From assembly GCF_900143085.1 (NCBI RefSeq), contig NZ_FRCZ01000001.1:1116001-1180000 (forward strand): DNA of 64,000 nucleotides, given 5' to 3'. Source of the stretch: Gracilibacillus kekensis. GTDB lineage: Bacteria; Bacillota; Bacilli; Bacillales; Amphibacillaceae. Of this stretch, positions 1 through 7,960 are shown one piece after another (positions within the stretch are counted from its first letter, which is position 1; the number at the start of each line of letters is the position of its first letter). The notes beneath the pieces were generated by a model. It was not told where the DNA came from and made no database searches. It saw only the letters and a program-made list of their open reading frames with translations. A program made the position numbers and the translations under genes.

Positions 1-377
1 AGCGCATCCAGCCCTTCCTCCGAAGGATTCGATGTATATTTCAGTGCCGCTTCCCGTCCTTTCCGAATGCGATAGGCGTCTTTAATCAATCGTTCATGAT
101 GTTTGAAATTGACTGTCGTTGCTACAGACTCTGCCATTTTTAATAAATAGGACACTTCTCCGACTTCGTGTATCGCCTTGCCTAAATGTGTCGTCACCAC
201 GGGGATATCGATAAACTCCTGTTGCTCTGACGCCTTTTGCATCGATCGGTAAATCAGTTGATGGTTCTTGTGATAAAAATGCTTAACTTCCAACTCCAAA
301 TCTTTGATCAATGTCCCGTCAACTAAGACAGCACCAAGTACGGCAACCTCTGCTTCATAATTGACAAGAGCAGTCAT
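1..377 (-). CDS. DnaB-type replicative helicase, N-terminal part (runs off the window)
   Basis: About 125 N-terminal residues are visible, beginning MTALVNYEAEVAVLGAVLVD and continuing with a helical domain typical of the DnaB N-terminal (primase-binding) region. The RecA-like ATPase domain would lie beyond position 1. The ATG at 377 has an AAGGAGAAGG ribosome site and overlaps the stop of the preceding gene as ATGA, so the two are translationally coupled. Together with the two genes upstream this gives the order organizer, loader, helicase, as in SPP1 genes 38-39-40. The inference is a phage-type replication module; a host dnaB is less likely given these neighbours. Confidence 0.8.
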   Translation of the reverse strand, partial: MTALVNYEAEVAVLGAVLVDGTLIKDLELEVKHFYHKNHQLIYRSMQKASEQQEFIDIPVVTTHLGKAIHEVGEVSYLLKMAESVATTVNFKHHERLIKDAYRIRKGREAALKYTSNPSEEGLDA

Positions 378-700
378 GATTTCGCCTTCTCCTTGATCAG
401 CGTCTTCATTTGAACTCGAAATCGTTGCTTTACCTCTAGTGGTACGTTGCCAGCTTCTTCTTTCCATCGCTTCATTCTTGTTAAATACACATTGTCTTCA
501 GGTGGATAGTCAGCAATCGCAGCGATCGTCGGAGGAAAAGGGTTACTTGCCGCATAGTCAGAAAGCTGCTTGAGCAAACCTTGATAGTCCATTTTCATAA
601 GAACGGGAATAAGTAAGTTCCCTTTCCGTTCTGTCATTTCAAAGTTCGGATAGAGGGCCGCAATACTTTCCAATACATCGATTGCCTCATCTCTCGTCAT
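374..700 (-). CDS. Phage helicase loader-inhibitor, G39P-like
   Basis: A 108-residue protein starting MTRDEAIDVLES and containing YPNF and the pattern NPFPPTIAAIADYP. These match the small G39P family of SPP1, which binds the DnaB-type helicase and delivers it to the origin. The start at 700 is preferred over an upstream ATG because AAAGGGG lies about 8 nt before it. The start lies just inside the end of the extended organizer reading frame, and its stop overlaps the helicase start. The C-terminal tail is rich in Lys and Arg. Family assignment rests on pattern and gene order, not on a search. Confidence 0.72.
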   Translation of the reverse strand: MTRDEAIDVLESIAALYPNFEMTERKGNLLIPVLMKMDYQGLLKQLSDYAASNPFPPTIAAIADYPPEDNVYLTRMKRWKEEAGNVPLEVKQRFRVQMKTLIKEKAKS

Positions 701-842
701 GTGCTGACCCCTTTCGCAATTTCGCAAATACGGCACCTTTTTGATCTACCTTGGCATGATGCGAAGAACCTCTCGCTCTATGTTGGTCTTTCCGCTGTTG
801 ATACACTTTTAACTGCTCAACGGTTTCCAGTTTCGCCCGCGT

Positions 843-1481
843 TCATTCTTGCAAAATTTTCTCAAGATAACGAAACGTCTGCCCACCACTTTTTATCGCA
901 AGTTTCATCGCAGCAATAACCATTGCATCTCCCATGTCGGCAATCCACTCTTGCAAACTCTCTCTAGCAATTGGACTGAGTATGCCAAAATTAGCTTCAT
1001 AGACGATAAAAGCATCTTCTTCACTCTTACTTTCTTTTCTTCTTTCTTTTTGTTTAGGTATTTCTTTAAGTTTGTTCCACTTTGCTTCCTCACATTGGTC
1101 AAAGGACGGGTCATTGTTTGTGGTAGGATTTATGTTCTGGTCTTGAGCTGGCTCAGTGTTAGTACTAGTATAGGAATCTTTAGTTGCGTATGGTAATTGG
1201 TCCAATACCGATAACATTTGATAAATCGGAGCGACTCCTTTTTTACCTGGAGTGTAATCAATCAGTCCTTTTTCAATCAAGGTCGTCCGAGCGTTCGCAA
1301 CACTTTGCTTCGATAAGCCGCATAATTGATTGACAATGGAATTTGATGCTTCAAACCGCTTTTTCCATCCGGTTGAATTGTTAATCTGCATCAACGTATA
1401 CCACAATACAACGGCACTGGTAGGAAGGTGGAACCTTAATACATACTCTCGAAACGCATTCAGTTCTTTCAAATAATTCAT
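843..1481 (-). CDS. DnaD-like replisome organizer, shortened by an in-frame TGA
   Basis: A 212-residue protein. The N-terminal third (NQLCGLSKQSVANARTTL) is a winged helix typical of phage replisome organizers, followed by an acidic, Lys-rich linker. The C-terminal DnaD (DnaB_2) domain includes YEANFG and FRYLEKIL. The ATG at 1481 has AAGGAGAGG 7 nt upstream. The frame stops at TGA (843-845) exactly where the family normally continues with Trp. Without that codon it runs to 687 and adds 51 residues (TRAKLETVEQLKVYQ and onward), overlapping the loader start. The stop therefore looks like a TGG to TGA change that removes the last DnaD helix and tail. The product may be impaired. Confidence 0.75.
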   Translation of the reverse strand: MNYLKELNAFREYVLRFHLPTSAVVLWYTLMQINNSTGWKKRFEASNSIVNQLCGLSKQSVANARTTLIEKGLIDYTPGKKGVAPIYQMLSVLDQLPYATKDSYTSTNTEPAQDQNINPTTNNDPSFDQCEEAKWNKLKEIPKQKERRKESKSEEDAFIVYEANFGILSPIARESLQEWIADMGDAMVIAAMKLAIKSGGQTFRYLEKILQE

Positions 1482-1937
1482 TGGTAATCCTCTCCTTATA
1501 AAGATGATAAATGGAACTTACATTGGTCCATTTTGCTGTTCATCTTTATAATCAATTTGAGAGTGGGAAAGGTGTCGTTTTGTTGGTGAAAAGTTGGGGG
1601 TCTTTTGGGTAGGGAATTGAATGTTATTAGTGGTTGGATCTTGTATTGGATAAAGTGTTGCTATACATTTGGTTTCTTGTTCTTCTAATTGTTTGTATTC
1701 TTAAATTGTTTTATAATTCCCCAGTGGAAATGGCTAACCCCCTTCCTAATAAAAGAAACCTTGAAAGGTTATTAAACCCATCAAGGTAAAATAAAAAATT
1801 ATCTATGTCTTTTAAGTCTTGATTTACTATATATAATCATAAAAAACACTTGATGCTTAAAATGGCAATCAAGTGTTTTACAGCTATCTATTTAACTTTT
1901 GTGAGTATTAATACTTTACGAATTCAAACTTCTTCAT
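1482..1937. other. Intergenic region without a recognisable gene
   Basis: About 450 bases of AT-rich DNA between the replication module and the LXG toxin pair. Apart from the terminator hairpin at 1843-1879 no coding frame or repeat stands out. It probably marks the boundary between two unrelated acquired segments. Confidence 0.5.
1843..1879 (-). terminator. Intrinsic terminator after the LXG toxin/immunity pair
   Basis: A perfect 12-bp stem, AAAACACTTGAT paired with ATCAAGTGTTTT, with a 13-nt loop. On the minus strand it is followed by a T-run, as expected for a terminator downstream of the gene ending at 1938. Confidence 0.75.
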
Positions 1938-2327
1938 TTAATCAGTTGTTGTCCTTAGAAATTCTATACTAATTCTGTCAACTTTTATTTCTACATATTT
2001 ATCCATCAATTCAGGATAATCAGAGAAATATTCATCGTCATCTACGAAAACTAACCCTGCGTCAATTGTATCCTGATGTAACAAACCTCTTATATAATAT
2101 TCATAACCCAAACCAATACGTTCTATTTCTTTCTTCTCTTCTTGGATTTCATGAATCATTAACTGATTTAAGATAGTAAACCCTATTGATACAGGATAAC
2201 TTTTTCCTTCTTCAATTTTATATGGACAAATAAAAGCAAATCCTGTAAATTCAATACCTTCGAGCTCAAGTGTCACTTCTTCCTCAATAAGTGGGTCTAG
2301 CCTTTTAACAAGAGCAGTATATACCAT
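1938..2327 (-). CDS. Putative immunity protein for the LXG toxin
   Basis: A 129-residue acidic, soluble protein (MVYTALVKRLDPLIEEEV) of no family I recognise. It has AGGGAGG 7 nt before the ATG and follows the LXG toxin gene by 17 nt on the same strand, ahead of a shared terminator. Known LXG loci place the immunity gene directly downstream of the toxin, so immunity is inferred from position and size only. No signal peptide or membrane segment is visible, which suits protection against a toxin acting in the cytoplasm. Confidence 0.55.
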   Translation of the reverse strand: MVYTALVKRLDPLIEEEVTLELEGIEFTGFAFICPYKIEEGKSYPVSIGFTILNQLMIHEIQEEKKEIERIGLGYEYYIRGLLHQDTIDAGLVFVDDDEYFSDYPELMDKYVEIKVDRISIEFLRTTTD

Positions 2328-2344
2328 ATATAATTCCTCCCTTC

Positions 2345-4042
2345 CTAATCTGCTGGATTAATTACTGGAATATTTTCACCATTAATGGTCTTCCAAATCT
2401 TTTTACCACTCTGAGTATGGTAGGTCGTAATATTTCCGTTATTATTAGTACCTACAAATTCAAATTTTGCTTTACCATTTTTGTTATTCCCCATAAATTT
2501 GACATATCCTGTCCTTATTTCCCCTTTATATTCATACTTCACCTTAATACCATTATTAATAACCCTTTTTGCACCTTCAAGATACTCGTCCGCATTTTTA
2601 TATAATCCATTAAATTCCTTACCATGCTTATCAAAATGTCCTTCGAGTTTTGCACGATTTGGAAAATTTGAAGTGCTTTTACCCGTACCTTGTTTCCTAA
2701 CAACCTTTTGTATACCTGGACCTGCTACATCACCTATTTTATCCAGCAACTTCAAAGGCTTCACAAGAGTAAACATCGAAGCCATCGTTCTGTCTGCCAT
2801 GGAAGCATTCGGATCAATCATAGTGGCAATATCTTCTGTGAAAAAGTCAACCGTCTCTGTAGCGGGACCTGCTAAACCATCCGGGCTTCCCGTTCCCAAG
2901 CCACCCATCACTGCTCGCTTATTTTCAAAACTTGGCTCAGGATATGCTAGCATATCCGAACTCCAATTAGGATCGCTCTCTATTTCTCCATTTTGTAGGT
3001 TTTTCAAATAGGCCTGTATAGCCTCTTCTTCTGTTACCGGTTCCGCATTACCAGGATCCTCTGATGCTAGTTTATCAGTCTTGTGGTTTACTTGGCTAGT
3101 TTGATAGTTAAATAACGACATTTGATTCAACTGCTGATTCGTCTTGCTCGTCTGATAAAACATGGTTTGATACCACCACGCATTTGCCTGTTGGATCGTT
3201 CCCACTGTTCGAAGGTGCATATAGCGGTAAGCAATTGGACTGCCGTTATAACCAACGTAGGATGGATGCATATATTGTTGTAAACCTGCTGTATTTCCTA
3301 TTGCTTGAGAAGAAATAGTACCTAATGTTGCTTGTCCAAACTGCTCTTTATGGCTCATAAGCAACCCTTGAAATACCGTACTTCCTCTTGCTTCAGTTAC
3401 ATATGATTGAATAAATGGTAACCGCGCGGCAAAGTCATCCGCTATTTGAGTCTTGCCTGTTTGTGTAGTAGCTTTACTCATTAGATTATTAATCTCACGT
3501 AATGCCTGGTCAATCTCCCTGTGATCATTTCTGTATCCCACCGAAAAGCGTTCCAATCGATCGGATAATTTGGTCACAACTTGTTTACTCGCCTCTTTAT
3601 CTTCTAACATTTTAGAAGAATTTGGTGCGCGAGCCGATGATATATCTGAAACACTTTTTATGATGTGCTGGATATCTGTATGTAATGATTCTAGCTGTTG
3701 GGAAGTCTGTTGGATGCCCTCTTCTGTTTCGTCTAGGTAGGCTTGGTGAATCGTGGTGTCGTGACTCGCATCGACCTCCATATGAAAATCGTTTAGATGA
3801 TGGCCTATGTTTGCTTCTAGTTGCTCAAAGAGACCTTTAAATGCCTGAAGTAGCGTCCTATGTAACACTTGGAAATATGCTTTGGCTGCCTCAGCTGCTT
3901 CTCCTTGAAATCGATCCATTTGAACAATTTTCTCAATATTGTTTTCCACTTCCTGAATAGATGTTGCAAGAGAGGAGGTTTCTCTTTGAACCTTGTCGTG
4001 AAATGCTTTTACTTCCTCCACCGTTATCTTTAGATTGGACAT
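2345..4042 (-). CDS. LXG-domain polymorphic toxin (type VII secretion substrate)
   Basis: A 565-residue protein. Residues 1-220 are a long helical LXG domain (FQGEAAEAAKAYF near residue 45), the export module for the Esx/type VII pathway. The middle is Gln/Asn-rich, followed by a pretoxin-like stretch (DPNASMADRTMASMF) around residue 410. The last 110 residues form the likely toxic tip: LEGHFDKHGKEF, then charged strands, FVGTNNNGNITTYH and a terminal Trp. The His-Lys-His start and late TYH resemble BECR-fold RNase toxins such as those of YobL and YxiD, but this is judged by eye. The small helical partner genes that usually precede LXG toxins are absent. The upstream region is duplicated before the gene at 4681-5217. 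Confidence 0.8.
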   Translation of the reverse strand: MSNLKITVEEVKAFHDKVQRETSSLATSIQEVENNIEKIVQMDRFQGEAAEAAKAYFQVLHRTLLQAFKGLFEQLEANIGHHLNDFHMEVDASHDTTIHQAYLDETEEGIQQTSQQLESLHTDIQHIIKSVSDISSARAPNSSKMLEDKEASKQVVTKLSDRLERFSVGYRNDHREIDQALREINNLMSKATTQTGKTQIADDFAARLPFIQSYVTEARGSTVFQGLLMSHKEQFGQATLGTISSQAIGNTAGLQQYMHPSYVGYNGSPIAYRYMHLRTVGTIQQANAWWYQTMFYQTSKTNQQLNQMSLFNYQTSQVNHKTDKLASEDPGNAEPVTEEEAIQAYLKNLQNGEIESDPNWSSDMLAYPEPSFENKRAVMGGLGTGSPDGLAGPATETVDFFTEDIATMIDPNASMADRTMASMFTLVKPLKLLDKIGDVAGPGIQKVVRKQGTGKSTSNFPNRAKLEGHFDKHGKEFNGLYKNADEYLEGAKRVINNGIKVKYEYKGEIRTGYVKFMGNNKNGKAKFEFVGTNNNGNITTYHTQSGKKIWKTINGENIPVINPAD

Positions 4043-4417
4043 CTATTACCCCACTTTCTAAAGGAAATATAAACCAATACATATTTTACCACAAAATAAA
4101 CGGTAGAATATATAAGTTGAAATGACCATTTTATTCAGGGGGTAACTGCGAATGCCTCACATATAAAAAGAGGAGTGAACCGCCACCGTGTATCACTTTA
4201 GCCATAATGACAATATATATTATAATTTTGGTAAGAAATGCATATAATATAACCCGTAGCGGATACTACGGGTTATGGATAAGCGGTTCCCCCAGAGGGA
4301 TCGGCTATCGACATACGAATAGACCTCACCTACTCACTTTGTCGGTTAATAGGGAGGTCTATTTTCTATTGATCAGCGAAACGATCAAAGCGAGCAATGC
4401 AATCAAGAAGGTACCGA
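4041..4417. repeat. Direct repeat, copy 1 (LXG upstream region plus decayed antitoxin RNA region)
   Basis: This segment aligns along its whole length with 5236-5619. It runs from just inside the LXG start, through the AGAATATATAAGTTGAAA stretch, the ATAACCCGTAG hairpin and the AGACCTC/GAGGTCT terminator, into the 3' part of a holin-like toxin gene. Copy 1 lacks about 9 bp between the ATGACA and TATAAT boxes of the antisense promoter seen in copy 2, so that promoter should be dead. Confidence 0.85.
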
Positions 4418-4492
4418 GTGAATGTGGGAATACAGAGACCTTTATTATTCATATATACGTCATTCAATCTACCATTATTGAAGGCACACGAA
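4359..4492. pseudogene. Chimeric remnant: toxin C-terminus joined to a NUDIX fragment
   Basis: Positions 4359-4417 read on the minus strand as the last 18-19 codons of the holin-like toxin (GTFLIALLALIVSLINRK then stop). At 4418 the sequence switches to DNA matching the interior of the NUDIX gene around 6001-6075 (ACCTTTATTATTCATAT and on). The junction is what an internal deletion joining a toxin gene to the neighbouring NUDIX gene would leave. Neither part can make its original product. Confidence 0.8.
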
Positions 4493-4680
4493 TGCAAGAT
4501 TAATTCTCCCTTAATAAGATTTGGTCGTTATTCACCTGTATGATCAACTTTGCTGACATTTTACATGTAGATTTTGCGTGGAAGAAATGTAGCATTGTAA
4601 TGTTTCAGAGATAACGGATGTTCTGCTTTTGGTTTGTCACTATTAAAAGGTTAAAACCCTATCTTGCTGATAACTTCAAT
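4493..4680. other. Spacer without recognisable features
   Basis: Between the chimeric remnant and the gene ending at 4681. I see no coding frame, terminator or repeat. Confidence 0.4.
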
Positions 4681-5217
4681 CTACTTATTAATAACTGTAC
4701 TTGTAGTGATTATGGTATAGTATTTTGTCAACGCATCTCTATCATCTCGATATTCATCACTGCGAAATAATATAATTAACTCATCGGTGCCATGTTCCTC
4801 CAATTGATATTCAAAGCCTATTTCAATGGAGTTATTTGCAGATATACTGTTAAAGTTCCCTCTATGATTTATCACGGGAATAGCTGCTGGTTGTTCATCA
4901 TCCACAGTTAATGTATTGGAAGAGCTATTTGTATTCCCTGATATTGTTGAGGAAGTTTCTTGCTGAGTTGCATGATTTAATTCGTCTATATATATATGAT
5001 TGGTTTCTAAATCAAAATTACTATTATTAATAATCTCTGCAGTTATGAAAAAGGTATTTTCTCCTTTTTCTTCAACGTTTAATACATTAAAATTTATATC
5101 CTCTGTGCTAACAAAATCATCTTGCTCATTATTCAAATAAAGGGTAACACTTATTATAATAAAAGCGATTAAACCAATAACACCCCAAATAGTATAAATG
5201 TAAGTTTTTCGCTGCAA
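4681..5217 (-). CDS. Single-pass membrane protein with extracytoplasmic domain, unknown function
   Basis: About 178 residues. A hydrophobic segment at the N-terminus (TIWGVIGLIAFIIISVTLYL) is followed by an outside domain with alternating strands and an Asn/Ser-rich middle. I do not recognise the family; the pattern of strands resembles small FxLYD/DUF4352-like extracellular domains. I place the start at a TTG at 5217 because AGGAG lies 8 nt before it. An ATG 60 nt further up lies in the segment copied from the LXG upstream region and would add 20 unrelated residues. Its position suggests it was fused next to LXG promoter DNA by the duplication. Confidence 0.5.
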   Translation of the reverse strand: MQRKTYIYTIWGVIGLIAFIIISVTLYLNNEQDDFVSTEDINFNVLNVEEKGENTFFITAEIINNSNFDLETNHIYIDELNHATQQETSSTISGNTNSSSNTLTVDDEQPAAIPVINHRGNFNSISANNSIEIGFEYQLEEHGTDELIILFRSDEYRDDRDALTKYYTIITTSTVINK

Positions 5218-5401
5218 TATCCTCACTCCTATCTCATCTATTACCCTACTTTCTGAAGAAACAATTAACTCATACATATTTTACCATAAGATAGACAATA
5301 GAATATATAAGTTGAAACAAACATTTTATTCATGGGGTAACTGCGAATGCTTCACATTTAAAAAGAGGATCGAACCACCACCATGTATCACTTTAGCCAT
5401 A

Positions 5402-5430
5402 ATGACAAATACTAATCGATATGTTATAAT
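5402..5430 (+). promoter_or_regulatory. Promoter of the antisense antitoxin RNA
   Basis: ATGACA at 5402-5407 and TATAAT at 5425-5430 are separated by 17 bp, and TGT precedes the -10 box, giving an extended -10. It points toward the 3' end of the convergent toxin gene. Start of transcription would be near 5437. Confidence 0.6.
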
Positions 5431-5436
5431 TTTGGT

Positions 5437-5570
5437 AAGAAATGCATATAATATAACCCGTAGCGGATACTACGGGTTATGGATAAGCGGTTCCCCCAGA
5501 GGGATCGGCTATCGAGTGTGATAGACCTCTCCTAGTTACTTCTTGGGCAAATAGGGAGGTCTATTTTCTA
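5437..5570 (+). ncRNA. Antisense RNA antitoxin candidate (type I system)
   Basis: From the promoter at 5402-5430 a transcript of about 130 nt would run through the ATAACCCGTAG/CTACGGGTTAT hairpin (5453-5480). It would end at the stem ATAGACCTC/GAGGTCTAT (5521-5564) followed by TTTTCT. It overlaps the stop codon and 3' untranslated region of the toxin mRNA read from the other strand. This is the arrangement of TxpA/RatA and BsrG/SR4 in B. subtilis, where the antisense RNA pairs with the toxin 3' end and triggers RNase III decay. The RNA is inferred from signals only. Confidence 0.6.
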
Positions 5571-5656
5571 TTGATCAGCGAAACGATCAAAGCGAGTAAT
5601 GCAATCAAGAAGGTACCGAATCCAAATAGTACCATGAAACTTTCATACATACTCAT
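5561..5656 (-). CDS. Holin-like type I toxin, intact copy
   Basis: A 31-residue single-helix membrane peptide beginning MSMYESFMVLFGFG and ending SLINRK, matching the small Hol_Tox family. An ATG two codons upstream (5662) is possible, but the SD AGGGGG sits only 2 nt from it and 8 nt from the ATG at 5656. The start region is folded: CCCCTT pairs with AAGGGG (5665-5680) and masks the ribosome site, as in known type I toxins. The promoter is at 5721-5729. A NUDIX gene lies divergently upstream, and an antisense RNA covers the 3' end. The likely action is membrane depolarisation when the antitoxin is lost. Confidence 0.78.
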   Translation of the reverse strand: MSMYESFMVLFGFGTFLIALLALIVSLINRK

Positions 5657-5664
5657 AGGCATCA

Positions 5665-5729
5665 CCCCCTTCCAAAGGGGATTAGCCGACCTTACCCTAA
5701 AAGAACATTATCCATTTTTTAGTATACCA
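5665..5729 (-). promoter_or_regulatory. Toxin promoter and SD-masking leader
   Basis: On the minus strand an extended -10, TGG-TATACT (5721-5729), is followed by a leader with the sequence AGGTCGGCTAATC and then the CCCCTT-TGG-AAGGGG hairpin that contains the ribosome site. The same -10 and parts of the leader recur upstream of the copies at 9676 and 29039. Confidence 0.6.
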
Positions 5730-5794
5730 TAACCATATCGAACATTCATTCTATTTTATAAATTATTTATTCACATTCTCATTGGAGGATCCTA

Positions 5795-6202
5795 ATGAAA
5801 AAAACAATAGAAGTAGCTGCAGCCTGTATTGAAAATGAAAACCGCGAAATTCTCTGTGCTTTACGTTCCCACCACATGAGCCTCCCGAACAAATGGGAGT
5901 TTCCTGGAGGAAAAATTAAAAAAGATGAGACTGCTCATGTTGCATTACAAAGAGAAATATCAGAAGAACTAGATTGTAAAATAACAACCGGTGAGATCAT
6001 CTGTGAACATACACATGAATACGACACCTTTATTATTCATATACACGTCATCCAAGCTACCATTATTGAAGGTACGCTTAAAGCAAGCGAACATGCTAAA
6101 TTAATATGGCTTTCCAAAGAACATTTAGATTCAATTGTTTGGGCACCTGCAGATATACCTGCTGTAGAAAAAATCATGAAAGCTAAAAGGTCTTCCTCAT
6201 AG
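5795..6202 (+). CDS. NUDIX hydrolase (MutT-like), copy 1
   Basis: A 135-residue protein starting MKKTIEVAAACIENENREIL. The Nudix box is complete: GGKIKKDE at about residue 38, then seven residues and REISEEL, i.e. G-x5-E-x7-RE-x2-EE. These residues bind the metal and cleave a nucleoside diphosphate bond, and the family includes 8-oxo-dGTP and CTP pyrophosphatases. The late motif VWAPADIP is shared with the second copy at 10062-10472. The start has GGAGG 7 nt upstream. The last residues (KRSSS) are coded by the terminator stem. It is divergent from a type I toxin and convergent with a helicase remnant. Its substrate is unknown. Confidence 0.88.
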   Translation: MKKTIEVAAACIENENREILCALRSHHMSLPNKWEFPGGKIKKDETAHVALQREISEELDCKITTGEIICEHTHEYDTFIIHIHVIQATIIEGTLKASEHAKLIWLSKEHLDSIVWAPADIPAVEKIMKAKRSSS

Positions 6203-6222
6203 CACGAGGAAGACCTTTTTAT
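6185..6222. terminator. Bidirectional terminator between NUDIX 1 and the helicase remnant
   Basis: AAAAGGTCTTCCTC pairs with GAGGAAGACCTTTTT around a 7-nt loop. It has A/T runs on both sides and therefore suits both converging genes. Confidence 0.85.
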
Positions 6223-6278
6223 TACAGCGACTATAATGATTATCAGACGTATACCAACACCACTAATCAAGCCGTCAT

Positions 6279-7571
6279 TTATAAAATATGCTTATTAGCC
6301 TGAACAATAAGCTTTGCTGGCATTTTTTCATGAAGCTTCCAAACAAAACTAACCGGTTTACTTCCAGAATGTCTTACATACTCAGCAGTGCCTAAGAAAG
6401 TAAACGGAGCCGCATAGCCATTCTCTTGTCGATATTCTCGCACAAACAACAAGATTTGATGATTGCGCTCGCGATGATGAATATAGCGTTTAGCCGTTTC
6501 AGAAGTAACCGATGTTCTGCTTTGGGATTGCCAATGAAATAACCACTCATTCATAGCATAATCATCATACATCTTAGAAGGCGAAAAATCTTTATCCGAT
6601 TTATTTAACGTGATGAAAAAGACATCTGCTTTTTTATCCTTCAGATGGATGGCACCTTCTCGAAACTCAGTACGCCGCTCTTCATTATAATAACCTAAAG
6701 CAGCCAAAACCTGATCGGTGGAATAACTACAATGAACACGCAATGGCGTAGTGAAAGGTAGATCATGTGATTTTTCCACTAGTTCTAAATGTTGGTAATT
6801 ATACGTGAAGATGGCTTGGATCTCTTTCTTCATCTCACTGCTTCTTAATACCTCTTGTAAACCTTCTGCAATCGAATCAACTTCCAATTTTTCAGGACTT
6901 TTACGGAAAATAGTGTAATATAACATATTGAGCATGAATTGCTCTTCTTGATTACGTACTTCCCCATCCTTTAAATACCGCAAATAAAAGCTTAACAAGT
7001 GCTCTGAATTAATGTGTAATAAATATGGAAGACGCTTCGTTATATCTTTCTCCCTATCATAATGAAAGTCATTATATAGTCCAGTTTCTACTAGCAAACG
7101 GTAAAAGGAACGATCTCCACTCCGACCATAAAAATCATAAGCTGTCAGTTGATAAAATTCCAAAAAATTGACGAGCGTTAACTTTTGACTTGTGTGATGG
7201 GTAAAGTTCTCCAACTTCATCAAGATATTTTGCTTCGAATTTTTAATTGTCATAATATTTCTAAGCACATAGTCTTTTGCCTGCTTCTCTAATTGAATAA
7301 AACTCCCTCGTGGTAAAGTAGAGAATCCATTTTCTACATAATGTTTAATCGCATGACGAGAGCGTCCAATTAATGCTCGAAATTTATCCTCAAACTTATA
7401 TTCCTTATGGGCTTGTCCTATAAAATCAAGTACCGTTAAGCATTCTTTATCATCATGCAGGCGAAGTCCACGACCTAGTTGCTTTTTTGACCTGGTAAAT
7501 AAGGATGTTTCTGATAAAGAAGTAAGTGGTCGAGTAAAGAGGAAGAAGTACACCCCTTTATAGAAAGACAT
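6279..7571 (-). pseudogene. Superfamily 2 helicase, C-terminal remnant with DUF3427 region
   Basis: A 430-codon open frame that begins just before helicase motif VI (KKQLGRGLRLHDDKE) and continues through a DUF3427-type C-terminal domain. That domain shows the signatures LFHWQSQSRTS, YIHHRERNHQILLFVRE and FTFLGTAEYV. Relatives are about 900-1000 residues, with PLD and Walker A/B parts first; none of that precedes 7571. The first 25 residues are garbled relative to the usual FLRPTESLTVFLQQLGRGLR, which suggests indels at the break. The remaining frame is open, so loss is recent or the domain is still expressed. It converges on NUDIX 1 exactly as the intact helicase converges on NUDIX 2. Confidence 0.78.
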
Positions 7572-7960
7572 AGTTCAATGGAATGATGAGAATATTGATG
7601 TGGACAAGAATAGTGTCATGTCGTTATGAGATTAAGAGGTGAAGTTTAGAGACTTGATAGAAGTGTTAAAGCCAGATGGCCGAGGTGATGCTTGCGAGAG
7701 AGTCATATAAAGAAAACTTAATATAAGGAGCAAACCTCGATTTATGTGTTTGCCCCGCCAGATTCAAATTCTACTCATTATGATGATACTCCTTTTGTGG
7801 TCTTTATAGGTTTTTCTACGTCAACAATACAAAGAAATAAAAAGAACTGCCAGATTCATTTAAAGTCAATATCAGACATGATAATTATATTGATAAGGAT
7901 CCTATGAAAATGGAAAAGATTATGTTTATCAATGAACCGGTCAATCATAAAGTAGAAAAA
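7572..7960. other. Gap with unassigned coding debris
   Basis: Where the front half of the helicase should be, no helicase motif is found in any frame. A short plus-strand open stretch at about 7725-7905 reads SIYVFAPPDSNSTHYDDTPF and ends without a start or a recognisable family. It is probably a remnant of another gene. Confidence 0.4.

Larger units (their letters stand above)
5236..5619. repeat. Direct repeat, copy 2 (with intact antitoxin promoter)
   Basis: Partner of 4041-4417. It starts just upstream of the gene at 4681-5217 and ends inside the toxin gene. It keeps the full 17-bp promoter spacer, the ATAACCCGTAG hairpin at 5453-5480 and the terminator stem at 5521-5564. Confidence 0.85.

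Noticed and set aside
4207-4503. 98-codon plus-strand open frame and its partner at 5312-5521
   Set aside because: They run through the antisense RNA, terminator and toxin remnant; no ribosome site and no codon pattern. They are shadows of the repeat.
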